From Eurosta solidaginis (taxonomy: Eukaryota > Arthropoda > Insecta > Diptera > Tephritidae), in assembly GCF_040869045.1 (NCBI RefSeq), contig NW_027136969.1, forward strand, positions 1 to 64,000: a DNA stretch of 64,000 nucleotides. Reading direction: 5' to 3'. Positions 37,141 to 48,400 of the stretch are shown here, in pieces. Under the pieces are notes generated by a model. That model did not search any database. It was not told where the DNA came from and saw only the letters and a program-made list of their open reading frames with translations. Positions within the stretch are counted from its first letter, which is position 1. Each line of letters starts with the position of its first letter. Made by a program: the position numbers and the translations under genes.

Positions 37141-37772
37141 TCAAACGTTGTTTCTCGTTGTATATCCTTTAATTCTAGAGTTAAATTGATAAATAACGTG
37201 TACGAATTTGTTTAACGCATTTATTTTGGTTACTCGACGTCTCCGTTCTCGTGTAGCCTACATATTGCGTTTTTTTTTTAATTTGCTTACCGGGCTAAAG
37301 GTTAGCATGTTTAAAATACGTAAGTCGTTTTGTTCATCAAATTTAAGTAGATAACTCATCAGTTGTTTGCATCAGAGCGATAATTTTTGAGATAGTTATT
37401 AAAACTGTTTAAAGGTTGTCAAACGTTGTTTCTCGTTGTATATCCTTTAATTCTAGAGTTAAATTGATAAATAACGTGTACGAATTTGTTTAACGCATTT
37501 GTTTTGGTTACTCGACGTCTCCGTTCTCTTGTAGCCTACATATTGCGTTTGTTTTTTAATTTGCTTACCGGGCTAAAGGTTAGCATGTTTAAAATACGTA
37601 AGTCGTTTTGTTCATCAAATTTAAGTAGATAACTCATCAGTTGTTTGCATCAGAGCGATAATTTTTGAGATAGTTATTAAAACTGTTTAACGGTTGTCAA
37701 ACGTTGTTTCTCGTTGTATATCCTTTAATTCTAGAGTTAAATTGATAAATAACGTGTACGAATTTGTTTAAC

Positions 37773-39300
37773 GCATTTATTTTGGTTACTCGACGTCTCC
37801 GTTCACGTGTAGCCTACATATTGCGTTTTTTTTTTAATTTGCTTACCGGGCTAAAGGTTAGCATGTTTAAAATACGTAAGTCGTTTTGTTCATCAAATTT
37901 AAGTAGATAACTCATCAGTTGTTTGCATCAGAGCGATAATTTTTGAGATAGTTATTAAAACTGTTTAAAGGTTGTCAAACGTTGTTTCTCGTTGTATATC
38001 CTTTAATTCTAGAGTTAAATTGATAAATAACGTGTACGAATTTGTTTAACGCATTTATTTTGGTTACTCGACGTCTCCGTTCTCGTGTAGCCTACATATT
38101 GCGTTTTTTTTTTAATTTGCTTACCGGGCTAAAGGTTAGCATGTTTAAAATACGTAAGTCGTTTTGTTCATCAAATTTAAGTAGATAACCCATCAGTTGT
38201 TTGCATCAGAGCGACAATTTTTGAGATAGTTATTAAAACTGTTTAAAGTTGTCAAATGTTGTTTCTCGTTGTATATCTTTAATTCTAGAGTTAAATTGAT
38301 AAATAACGTGTACGAATTTGTTTAGCGCATTTGTTTTGGTTACTCGACGTCTCCGTTCTCGTGTAGCCTACATATTGCGTTTTTTTTAATTTGCTTACCG
38401 GGCTAAAGGTTAGCATGCTTAAAATACGTAAGTCGTTTTGTTCATCAAATTTAAGTAGATAACTCATCAGTTGTTTGCATCAGAGCGATAATTTTTGAGA
38501 TAGTTATTAAAACTGTTTAAAGGTTGTCAAACGTTGTTTCTCGTTGTATATCCTTTAATTCTAGAGTTAAATTGATAAATAACGTGTACGAATTTGTTTA
38601 ACGCATTTATTTTGGTTACTCGACGTCTCCGTTCTCGTGTAGCCTACATATTGCGTTTTTTTTTTAATTTGCTTACCGGGCTAAAGGTTAGCATGCTTAA
38701 AATACGTAAGTCGTTTTGTTCAACAAATTTAAGTAGATAACTCATCAGTTGTTTGCATCAGAGCGACAATTTTTGAGATAGTTATTAAAACTGTTTGAAG
38801 GTTGTCAAACGTTGTTTCTCGTTGTATATCCTTTAATTCTAGAGTTAAATTGATAAATAACGTGTACGAATTTGTTTAACGCATTTGTTTTGGTTACTCG
38901 ACGTCTCCGTTCTCGTGTAGCCTACATATTGCGTTTTTTTTTTAATTTGCTTACCGGGCTAAAGGTTAGCATGCTTAAAATACGTAAGTCGTTTTGTTCA
39001 ACAAATTTAAGTAGATAACTCATCAGTTGTTTGCATCAGAGCGACAATTTTTGAGATAGTTATTAAAACTGTTTAAAGGTTGTCAAACGTTGTTTCTCGT
39101 TGTATATCCTTTAATTCTAGAGTTAAATTGATAAATAACGTGTACGAATTTGTTTAACGCATTTGTTTTGGTTACTCGACGTCTCCGTTCTCGTGTAGCC
39201 TACATATTGCGTTTTTTTTTTAATTTGCTTACCGGGCTAAATGTTAGCATGTTTAAAATACGTAAGTCGTTTTGTTCATCAAATTTAAGTAGATAACTCA
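37773..39300 (+). repeat. Monomers including copy 2 of the second 16-monomer-spaced pair
   Basis: This stretch includes ataacccatc at 38,185, aaagttgtcaaatg near 38,245, tatctttaa near 38,274 and gtttagcgc at 38,320, matching 33,751-33,887. The catttattttgg change recurs in several units (near 37,775, 38,052 and 38,605). An eight-T run lies near 38,380. Private changes include gttcacgtgtag near 37,801, tgtttgaagg near 38,793 and ctaaatgttagc near 39,237. Confidence 0.85.
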
Positions 39301-42300
39301 TCAGTTGTTTGCATCAGAGCGATAATTTTTGAGATAGTTATTAAAACTGTTTAAAGGTTGTCAAACGTTGTTTCTCGTTGTATATCCTTTAATTCTAGAG
39401 TTAAATTGATAAATACCGTGTACGAATTTGTTTAACGCATTTGTTTTGGTTACTCGACGTCTCCGTTCTCGTGTAGCCTACATATTGCGTTTTTTTTTAA
39501 TTTGCTTACCGGGCTAAAGGTTAGCATGTTTAAGATACGTAAGTCGTTTTGTTCATCATATTTAAGTAGATAACTCATCAGTTGTTTGCATCAGAGCGAT
39601 AATTTTTGAGATAGTTATTAAAACTGTTTAAAGGTTGTCAAACGTTGTTTCTCGTTGTATATCCTTTAATTCTAGAGTTAAATTGATAAATAACGTGTAC
39701 GAATTTGTTTAACGCATTTGTTTTGGTTACTCGACGTCTCCGTTCTCGTGTAGCCCACATATTGCGTTTTTTTTTTAATTTGCTTACCGGGCTAAAGGTT
39801 AGCATGTTTAAAATACGTAAGTCGTTTTGTTCATCATATTTAAGTAGATAACTCATCAGTTGTTTGCATCAGAGCGATAATTTTTGAGATAGTTATTAAA
39901 ACTGTTTAAAGGTTGTCAAACGTTGTTTCTCGTTGTATATCCTTTAATTCTAGAGTTAAATTGATAAATAACGTGTACGAATTTGTTTAACGCATTTGTT
40001 TTGGTTACTCGACGTCTCCGTTCTCGTGTAGCCTACATATTGCGTTTTTTTTTTAATTTGCTTACCGGGCTAAAGGTTAGCATGCTTAGAATACGTAAGT
40101 CGTTTTGTTCAACAAATTTAAGTAGATAACTCATCAGTTGTTTGCATCAGAGCGATAATTTTTGAGATAGTTATTAAAACTGTTTAAAGGTTGTCAAACG
40201 TTGTTTCTCGTTGTATATCCTTTAATTCTAGAGTTAAATTGATAAATAACGTGTACGAATTTGTTTAACGCATTTGTTTTGGTTACTCGACGTCTCCGTT
40301 CTCGTGTAGCCTACATATTGCGTTTTTTTTTTTAATTTGCTTACCGGGCTAAAGGTTAGCATGTTTAAAATACGTAAGTCGTTTTGTTCATCATATTTAA
40401 GTAGATAACTCATCAGTTGTTTGCATCAGAGCGATAATTTTTGAGATAGTTATTAAAACTGTTTAAAGGTTGTCAAACGTTGTTTCTCGTTGTATATCCT
40501 TTAATTCTAGAGTTAAATTGATAAATAACGTGTACGAATTTGTTTAACGCATTTGTTTTGGTTACTCGACGTCTCCGTTCTCGTGTAGCCTACATATTGC
40601 GTTTTTTTTTTAATTTGCTTACCGGGCTAAAGGTTAGCATGCTTAAAATACGTAAGTCGTTTTGTTCATCATATTTAAGTAGATAACTCATCAGTTGTTT
40701 GCATCAGAGCGATAATTTTTGAGATAGTTATTAAAACTGTTTAAAGGTTGTCAAACGTTGTTTCTCGTTGTATATCCTTTAATTCTAGAGTTAAATTGAT
40801 AAATAACGTGTACGAATTTGTTTAACGCATTTGTTTTGGTTACTCAACGTCTCCGTTCTCGTGTAGCCTACATATTGAGTTTTTTTTTTAATTTGCTTAC
40901 CGGGCTAAAGGTTAGCATGTTTAAAATACGTAAGTCGTTTTGTTCATCAAATTTAAGTATATAACTCATCAGTTGTTTGCATCAGAGCGATAATTTTTGA
41001 GATAGTTATTAAAACTGTTTAAAGGTTGTCAAACGTTGTTTCTCGTTGTATATCCTTTAATTCTAGAGTTAAATTGATAAATAACGTGTACGAATTTGTT
41101 TAACGCATTTGTTTTGGTTACTCGACGTCTCCGTTCTCGTGTAGCCTACATATTGCGTTTTTTTTTTAATTTGCTTACCGGGCTAAAGGTTAGCATGTTT
41201 AAATACGTAAGTCGTTTTGTTCATCATATTTAAGTAGATAACTCATCAGTTGTTTGCATCAGAGCGATAATTTTTGAGATAGTTATTAAAACTGTTTAAA
41301 GGTTGTCAAACGTTGTTTCTCGTTGTATATCCTTTAATTCTAGAGTTAAATTGATAAATAACGTGTACGAATTTGTTTAACGCATTTGTTTTGGTTACTC
41401 GACGTCTCCGTTCTCGTGTAGCCTACATATTGCGTTTTTTTTTAATTTGCTTACCGGGCTAAAGGTTAGCATGTTTAAAATACGTAAGTCGTTTTGTTCA
41501 TCAAATTTAGGTAGATAACTCATCAGTTGTTTGCATCAGAGCGATAATTTTTGAGATAGTTATTAAAACTGTTTAAAGGTTGTCAAACGTTGTTTCTCGT
41601 TGTATATCCTTTAATTCTAGAGTTAAATTGATAAATACCGTGTACGAATTTGTTTAACGCATTTGTTTTGGTTACTCGACGTCTCCGTTCTCGTGTAGCC
41701 TACATATTGCGTTTTTTTTTTAATTTGCTTACCGGGCTAAAGGTTAGCATGCTTAAAATACGTAAGTCGTTTTGTTCAACAAATTTAAGTAGATAACTCA
41801 TCAGTTGTTTGCATCAGAGCGACAATATTTGAGATAGTTATTAAAACTGTTTAAAGGTTGTCAAACGTTGTTTCTCGTTGTATATCCTTTAATTCTAGAG
41901 TTAAATTGATAAATAACGTGTACGAATTTGTTTAACGCATTTGTTTTGGTTACTCGACGTCACTGTTCTCGTGTAGCCTACATATTGCGTTTTTTTTAAT
42001 TTGCTTACCGGGCTAAAGGTTAGCATGTTTAAAATACGTAAGTCGTTTTGTTTATCATATTTAAGTAGATAACTCATCAGTTGTTTGCATCAGAGCGATA
42101 ATTTTTGAGATAGTTATTAAAACTGTTTAAAGGTTGTCAAACGTTGTTTCTCGTTGTATATCCTTTAATTCTAGAGTTAAATTGATAAATAACGTGTACG
42201 AATTTGTTTAACGCATTTGTTTTGGTTACTCGACGTCTCCGTTCTCGTGTAGCCCACATATTGCGTTTTTTTTTTAAATTTGCTTACCGGGCTAAAGGTT

Positions 42301-43063
42301 AGCATGCTTAGAATACGTAAGTCGTTTTGTTCAACAAATTTAAGTAGATAACTCATCAGTTGTTTGCATCAGAGCGATAATTTTTGAGATAGTTATTAAA
42401 ACTGTTTAAAGGTTGTCAAACGTTGTTTCTCGTTGTATATCCTTTAATTCTAGAGTTAAATTGATAAATAACGTGTACGAATTTGTTTAACGCATTTGTT
42501 TTGGTTACTCGACGTCTCCGTTCTCGTGTAGCCTACATATTGCGTTTTTTTTTTAATTTGCTTACCGGGCTAAAGGTTAGCATGTTTAAAATACGTAAGT
42601 CGTTTTGTTCATCATATTTAAGTAGATAACTCATCAGTTGTTTGCATCAGAGCGATAATTTTTGAGATAGTTATTAAAACTGTTTAAAGGTTGTCAAACG
42701 TTGTTTCTCGTTGTATATCCTTTAATTCTAGAGTTAAATTGATAAATAACGTGTACGAATTTGTTTAACGCATTTGTTTTGGTTACTCGACGTCTCCGTT
42801 CTCGTGTAGCCTACATATTGCGTTTTTTTTTTAATTTGCTTACCGGGCTAAAGGTTAGCATGTTTAAAATACGTAAGTCGTTTTGTTCATCAAATTTAAG
42901 TAGATAACTCATCAGTTGTTTGCATCAGAGCGATAATTTTTGAGATAGTTATTAAAACTGTTTAAAGGTTGTCAAACGTTGTTTCTCGTTGTATATCCTT
43001 TAATCCTAGAGTTAAATTGATAAATAACGTGTACGAATTTGTTTAACGCATTTGTTTTGGTTA
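39301..43063 (+). repeat. Monomers with an 8-monomer higher-order spacing
   Basis: aaataccgtg lies at 39,411 and 41,633, and catgcttaga at 40,081 and 42,303; both pairs are 2,222 bp (eight monomers) apart. gtagcccac occurs near 39,750 and 42,249, nine monomers apart, so the second copy is recombined relative to the first. Other changes are tattgagttttt near 40,874, agtatataac near 40,957, a one-base loss in tttaaatacg near 41,200, aggtagataac near 41,509, gacaatattt near 41,821, cgtcactgttctc near 41,958, gtttatcatattt near 42,050 and taatcctag at 43,001. The block stops at the inversion junction. Confidence 0.87.
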
Positions 43064-43101
43064 AACAAATTCGTACACGTTATTTATCAATTTAACTCTA
43101 G
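43006..43101. repeat. Palindrome at the left inversion junction (42-bp stem, 12-nt loop)
   Basis: Bases 43,006-43,047 are exactly complementary in reverse to 43,060-43,101. The loop is 43,048-43,059 (gcatttgttttg). The first mismatch outside the stem is 43,005 (C of taatcctag) against 43,102; pairing then resumes with the neighbouring monomers. The direct and inverted sequences share gtta at 43,060-43,063, a 4-bp microhomology at the join. The sequence could extrude as a cruciform or fold as a hairpin. Confidence 0.95.
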
Positions 43102-45381
43102 AATTAAAGGATATACAACGAGAAACAACGTTTGACAACCTTTAAACAGTTTTAATAACTATCTCAAAAATTATCGCTCTGATGCAAACAACTGATGAGT
43201 TATCTACTTAAATTTGATGAACAAAACGACTTACGTATTTTAAACATGCTAACCTTTAGCCCGGTAAGCAAATTAAAAAACAAACGCAATATGTAGGCTA
43301 CAAGAGAACGGAGACGTCGAGTAACCAAAACAAATGCGTTAAACAAATTCGTACACGTTATTTATCAATTTAACTTTAGAATTAAAGGATATACAACGAG
43401 AAACAACGTTTGACAACCTTTAAACAGTTTTAATAACTATCTCAAAAATTATCGCTCTGATGCAAACAACTGATGAGTTATCTACTTAAATTTGATGAAC
43501 AAAACGACTTACGTATTTTAAACATGCTAACCTTTAGCCCGGTAAGCAAATTAAAAAAAAAACGCAATATGTAGGCTACACGAGAACGGAGACGTCGAGT
43601 AACCAAAATAAATGCGTTAAACAAATTCGTACACGTTATTTATCAATTTAACTCTAGAATTAAAGGATATACAACGAGAAACAACGTTTGACAACCTTAT
43701 AACTATCTCAAAAATTATCGCTCTGATGCAAACAACTGATGAGTTATCTACTTAAATTTGATGAACAAAACGACTTACGTATTTTAAACATGCTAACCTT
43801 TAGCCCGGTAAGCAAATTAAAAAAAAAAAACGCAATATGTAGGCTACACGAGAACGGAGACGTCGAGTAACCAAAACAAATGCGTTAAACAAATTCGTAC
43901 ACGTTATTTATCAATTTAACTCTAGAATTAAAGGATATACAACGAGAAACAACGTTTGACAACCTTCAAACAGTTTTAATAACTATCTCAAAAATTGTCG
44001 CTCTGATGCAAACAACTGATGAGTTATCTACTTAAATTTGTTGAACAAAACGACTTACGTATTTTAAGCATGCTAACCTTTAGCCCGGTAAGCAAATTAA
44101 AAAAAACGCAATATGTAGGCTACACGAGAACGGAGACGTCGAGTAACCAAAACAAATGCGTTAAACAAATTCGTACACGTTATTTATAAATTTAACTCTA
44201 GAATTAAAGGATATACAACGAGAAACAACGTTTGACAACCTTTAAACAGTTTTAATAACTATCTCAAAAATTGTCGCTCTGATGCAAACAACTGATGAGT
44301 TATCTACTTAAATTTGATGAACAAAACGACTTACGTATTTTAAACATGCTAACCTTTAGCCCGGTAAGCAAATTAAAAAAAAACGCAATATGTAGGCTAC
44401 ACGAGAACGGAGACGTCGAGTAACCAAAACAAATGCGTTAAACAAATTCGTACACGTTATTTATCAATTTAACTGTAGAATTAAAGGATATACAACGAGA
44501 AACAACGTTTGACAACCTTCAAACAGTTTTAATAACTATCTCAAAAATTGTCGCTCTGATGCAAACAACTGATGAGTTATCTACTTAAATTTGATGAACA
44601 AAACGACTTACGTATTTTAAACAAGCTAACCTTTATCCCGGTAAGCAATTTAAAAAAAAAACGCAATATGTAGGCTACACGAGAACGGAGACGTCGAGTA
44701 ACCAAAACAAATGCGTTAAACAAATTCGTACACGTTATTTATCAATTTAACTCTAGAATTAAAGGATATACAACGAGAATCAACGTTTGACAACCTTTAA
44801 ACAGTTTTAATAACTATCTCAAAAATTATCGCTCTGATGCAAACAACTGATGAGTTATCTACTTAAATATGATGAACAAAACGACTTACGTATTTTAAAC
44901 ATGCTAACCTTTATCCCGGTAAGCAATTTTAAAAAAAAACGCAATATGTAGGCTACACGAGAACGGAGACGTCGAGTAACCAAAACAAATGCGTTAAACA
45001 AATTCGTACACGTTATTTATCAATTTAACTCTAGAATTAAAGGATATACAACGAGAAACAACGTTTGACAACCTTTAAACAGTTTTAATAACTATCTCAA
45101 AAATTATCGCTCTGATGCAAACAACTGATGAGTTATCTACTTAAATTTGATGAACAAAACGACTTACGTATTTTAAACATGCTAACCTTTAGCCCGGTAA
45201 GCAAATTAAAAAAAAAACGCAATATGTAGGCTACACGAGAACGGAGACGTCGAGTAACCAAAATAAATGCGTTAAACAAATTCGTACACGTTATTTATCA
45301 ATTTAACTCTAGAATTAAAGGATATACAACGAGAAACAACGTTTGACAACCTTTAAACAGTTTTAATAACTATCTCAAAAA
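43060..45381 (-). repeat. Inverted block of ~8.4 monomers
   Basis: This is the only part of the window in which monomers read on the opposite strand; for example gttatttatcaatttaac replaces the usual orientation. Every private marker seen here has its complement in 35,451-37,772 in reversed order. Examples are caagagaacg (43,301) with ctcttg, the 12-bp deletion (near 43,694), ccttcaaac (near 43,964), tttataaat (near 44,182), aactgtagaa (near 44,471), aagctaac (near 44,623), tttatccc (near 44,631 and 44,911), gagaatcaacg (near 44,775) and aataaatgcg (near 45,262). I noticed only three single-base differences: aactttaga near 43,376, and the two source-only changes. The block is an inverted duplication, not a simple inversion, because the source is still in place. 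Confidence 0.95.
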
Positions 45382-45400
45382 GTCGTTTTGTTTATCATAT
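45374..45400. repeat. Right inversion junction
   Basis: The inverted sequence ends in tatctcaaaaa and is joined directly to gtcgttttgtttatcat in the usual orientation. The two partners share about two A bases. The sequence after the join carries the rare gtttatcatattt also found near 42,050, followed by gtagcccac and tttaaatttgc as at 42,250-42,290. The array therefore resumes at a position resembling one about 1 kb before the left junction. Confidence 0.93.
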
Positions 45401-48400
45401 TTAAGTAGATAACTCATCAGTTGTTTGCATCAGAGCGATAATTTTTGAGATAGTTATTAAAACTGTTTAAAGGTTGTCAAACGTTGTTTCTCGTTGTATA
45501 TCCTTTAATTCTAGAGTTAAATTGATAAATAACGTGTACGAATTTGTTTAACGCATTTGTTTTGGTTACTCGACGTCTCCGTTCTCGTGTAGCCCACATA
45601 TTGCGTTTTTTTTTTAAATTTGCTTACCGGGCTAAAGGTTAGCATGTTTAAAATACGTAAGTCATTTTGTTCAACAAATTTGAGTAGATAACTCAGCAGT
45701 TGTTTGCATCAGAGCGACAATTTTTGAGATAGTTATTAAAATTGTTTAAAGGTTGTCAAACGTTGTTTCTCGTTGTATATCCTTTAATTCTAGAGTTAAA
45801 TTGATAAATAACGTGTACGAATTTGTTTAACGCATTTGTTTTGGTTACTCGACGTCTCCGTTCTCGTGTAGCCTACATATTGCGTTTTTTTTTTAATTTG
45901 TTTACCGGGCTAAAGGTTAGCATGTTTAAAATACGTAAGTCGTTTTGTTCATCATATTTAAGTAGATAACTCATGAGTTGTTTGCATCAGAGCGATAATT
46001 TTTGAGATAGTTATTAAAACTGTTTAAAGGTTGTCAAACGTTGTTTCTCGTTGTATATCCTTTAATTCTAGAGTTAAATTGATAAATAACGTGTACGAAT
46101 TTGTTTAACGCATTTGTTTTGGTTACTCGAAGTCTCCGTTCTCGTGTAGCCTACTTATTGCGTTTTTTTTTAAATTTGCTTACCGGGCTAAAGGTTAGCA
46201 TGTTTAAAATACGTAAGTCGTTTTGTTCATCAAATTTAAGTAGATAACTCATCAGTTGTTTGCATCAGAGCGATAATTTTTGAGATAGTTATTAAAACTG
46301 TTTAAAGGTTGTCAAACGTTGTTTCTCGTTGTATATCCTTTAATTCTAGAGTTAAATTGATAAATAACGTGTACGAATTTGTTTAACGCATTTGTTTTGG
46401 TTACTCGACGTCTCCGTTCTCGTGTAGCCTACATATTGCGTTTTTTTTTTTTAATTTGCTTACCGGGCTAAAGGTTAGCATGCTTAAAATACGTAAGTCG
46501 TTTTGTTCAACAAATTTAAGTAGATAACTCATCAGTTGTTTGCATCAGAGCGATAATTTTTGAGATAGTTATTAAAACTGTTTAAAGGTTGTCAAACGTT
46601 GTTTCTCGTTGTATATCCTTTAATTCTAGAGTTAAATTGATAAATAACGTGTACGAATTTGTTTAACGCATTTATTTTGGTTACTCGACGTCTCCATTCT
46701 CGTGTAGCCTACATATTGCGTTTTTTTTTTTTAATTTGCTTACCGGGCTAAAGGTTAGCATGCTTAAAATACGTAAGTCGTTTTGTTCAACAAATTTAAG
46801 TAGATAACTCATCAGTTGTTTGCATCAGAGCGATAATTTTTGAGATAGTTATTAAAACTGTTTAAAGGTTGTCAAACGTTGTTTCTCGTTGTATATCCTT
46901 TAATCCTAGAGTTAAATTGATAAATAACGTGTACGAATTTGTTTAACGCATTTGTTTTGGTTACTCGACGTCTCCGTTCTCGTGTAGCCTACATATTGCG
47001 TTTTTTTTTTAATTTGCTTACCGGGCTAAAGGTTAGCATGTTTAAAATACGTAAGTCGTTTTGTTCATCAAATTTAAGTAGATAACTCATCAGTTGTTTG
47101 CATCAGAGCGATAATTTTTGAGATAGTTATTAAAACTGTTTAAAGGTTGTCAAACGTTGTTTCTCGTTGTATATCCTTTAATTCTAGAGTTAAATTGATA
47201 AATAACGTGTACGAATTTGTTTAACGCATTTGTTTTGGTTACTCCACGTCTCCGTTCTCGTGTAGCCTACATATTGCGTTTTTTTTTTAATTTGCTTACC
47301 GGGCTAAAGGTTAGCATGTTTAAAATACGTAAGTCGTTTTGTTCATCAAATTTAAGTAGATAACTCATCAGTTGTTTGCGTCAGAGCGATAATTTTTGAG
47401 ATAGTTATTAAAACTGTTTAAAGGTTGTCAAACGTTGTTTCTCGTTGTATATCCTTTAATCCTAGAGTTAAATTGATAAATAACGTGTACGAATTTGTTT
47501 AACGCATTTGTTTTGGTTACTCGACGTCTCCGTTCTCGTGTAGCCTTCATATTGCGTTTTTTTTTTTAATTTGCTTACCGAGCTAAAGGTTAGCATGTTT
47601 AAAATACGTAAGTCGTTTTGTTCATCAAATTTAAGTAGATAACTCAACAGTTGTTTGCACCAGAGCGATAATTTTTGAGATAGTTATTAAAACTGTTTAA
47701 AGGTTGTCAAACGTTGTTTCTCGTTGTATATCCTTTAATTCTAGAGTTAAATTGATAAATAACGTGTACGAATTTGTTTAACGCATTTGTTTTGGTTACT
47801 CGACGTCTCCGTTCTCGTGTAGCCTACATATTGCGTTTTTTTTTAAATTTGCTTACCGGGCTAAAGGTTAGCATGTTTAAAATACGTAAGTCGTTTTGTT
47901 CATCATATTTAAGTAGATAACTCATCAGTTGTTTGCATCAGAGCGATAATTTTTGAGATAGTTATTAAAACTGTTTAAAGGTTGTCAAACGTTGTTTCTC
48001 GTTGTATATCCTTTAATTCTAGAGTTAAATTGATAAATAACGTGTACGAATTTGTTTAACGCATTTGTTTTGGTTACTCGACGTCTCCGTTCTCGTGTAG
48101 CCTACATATTGCGTTTTTTTTTTTAATTTGCTTACCGGGCTAAAGGTTAGCATGTTTAAAATACGTAAGTCGTTTTGTTCATCAAATTTAAGTAGATAAC
48201 TCATCAGTTGTTTGCATCAGAGCGACAATTTTTGAGATAGTTATTAAAACTGTTTAAAGGTTGTCAAATGTTGTTTCACGTTGTATATCCTTTAATTCTA
48301 GAGTTAAATTGATAAATAACGTGTACGAATTTGTTTAACGCATTTGTTTTGGTTACTCGACGTCTCCGTTCTCGTGTAGGCTACATATTGCGTTTTTTTT

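Larger units (their letters stand above)
35451..37772 (+). repeat. Direct-orientation source of the inverted block
   Basis: Read backward and complemented, this stretch matches 43,060-45,381 with one constant coordinate sum (source + copy = 80,832) at both ends, so there is no net length change. Shared private features are cattattttgg-type units (catttattttgg near 35,565 and 37,219), aaaattgcttaccgggata (near 35,902 and 36,180), gttgattctc (near 36,048), agcttgttt (near 36,205), tctacagtt (near 36,353), tttataaat (near 36,643), tgtttgaagg (near 36,860), the 12-bp deletion at 37,131, ctcttgtag (37,527) and the gcgtttgtttttt run (near 37,547). Changes present here but not in the copy are cgttatttctc (near 36,327) and tttaacggttg (near 37,686). 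Confidence 0.93.

Noticed and set aside
43060..45381. Simple inversion of the local array
   Set aside because: The source sequence is still present at 35,451-37,772 in direct orientation, so the block is an inverted copy.
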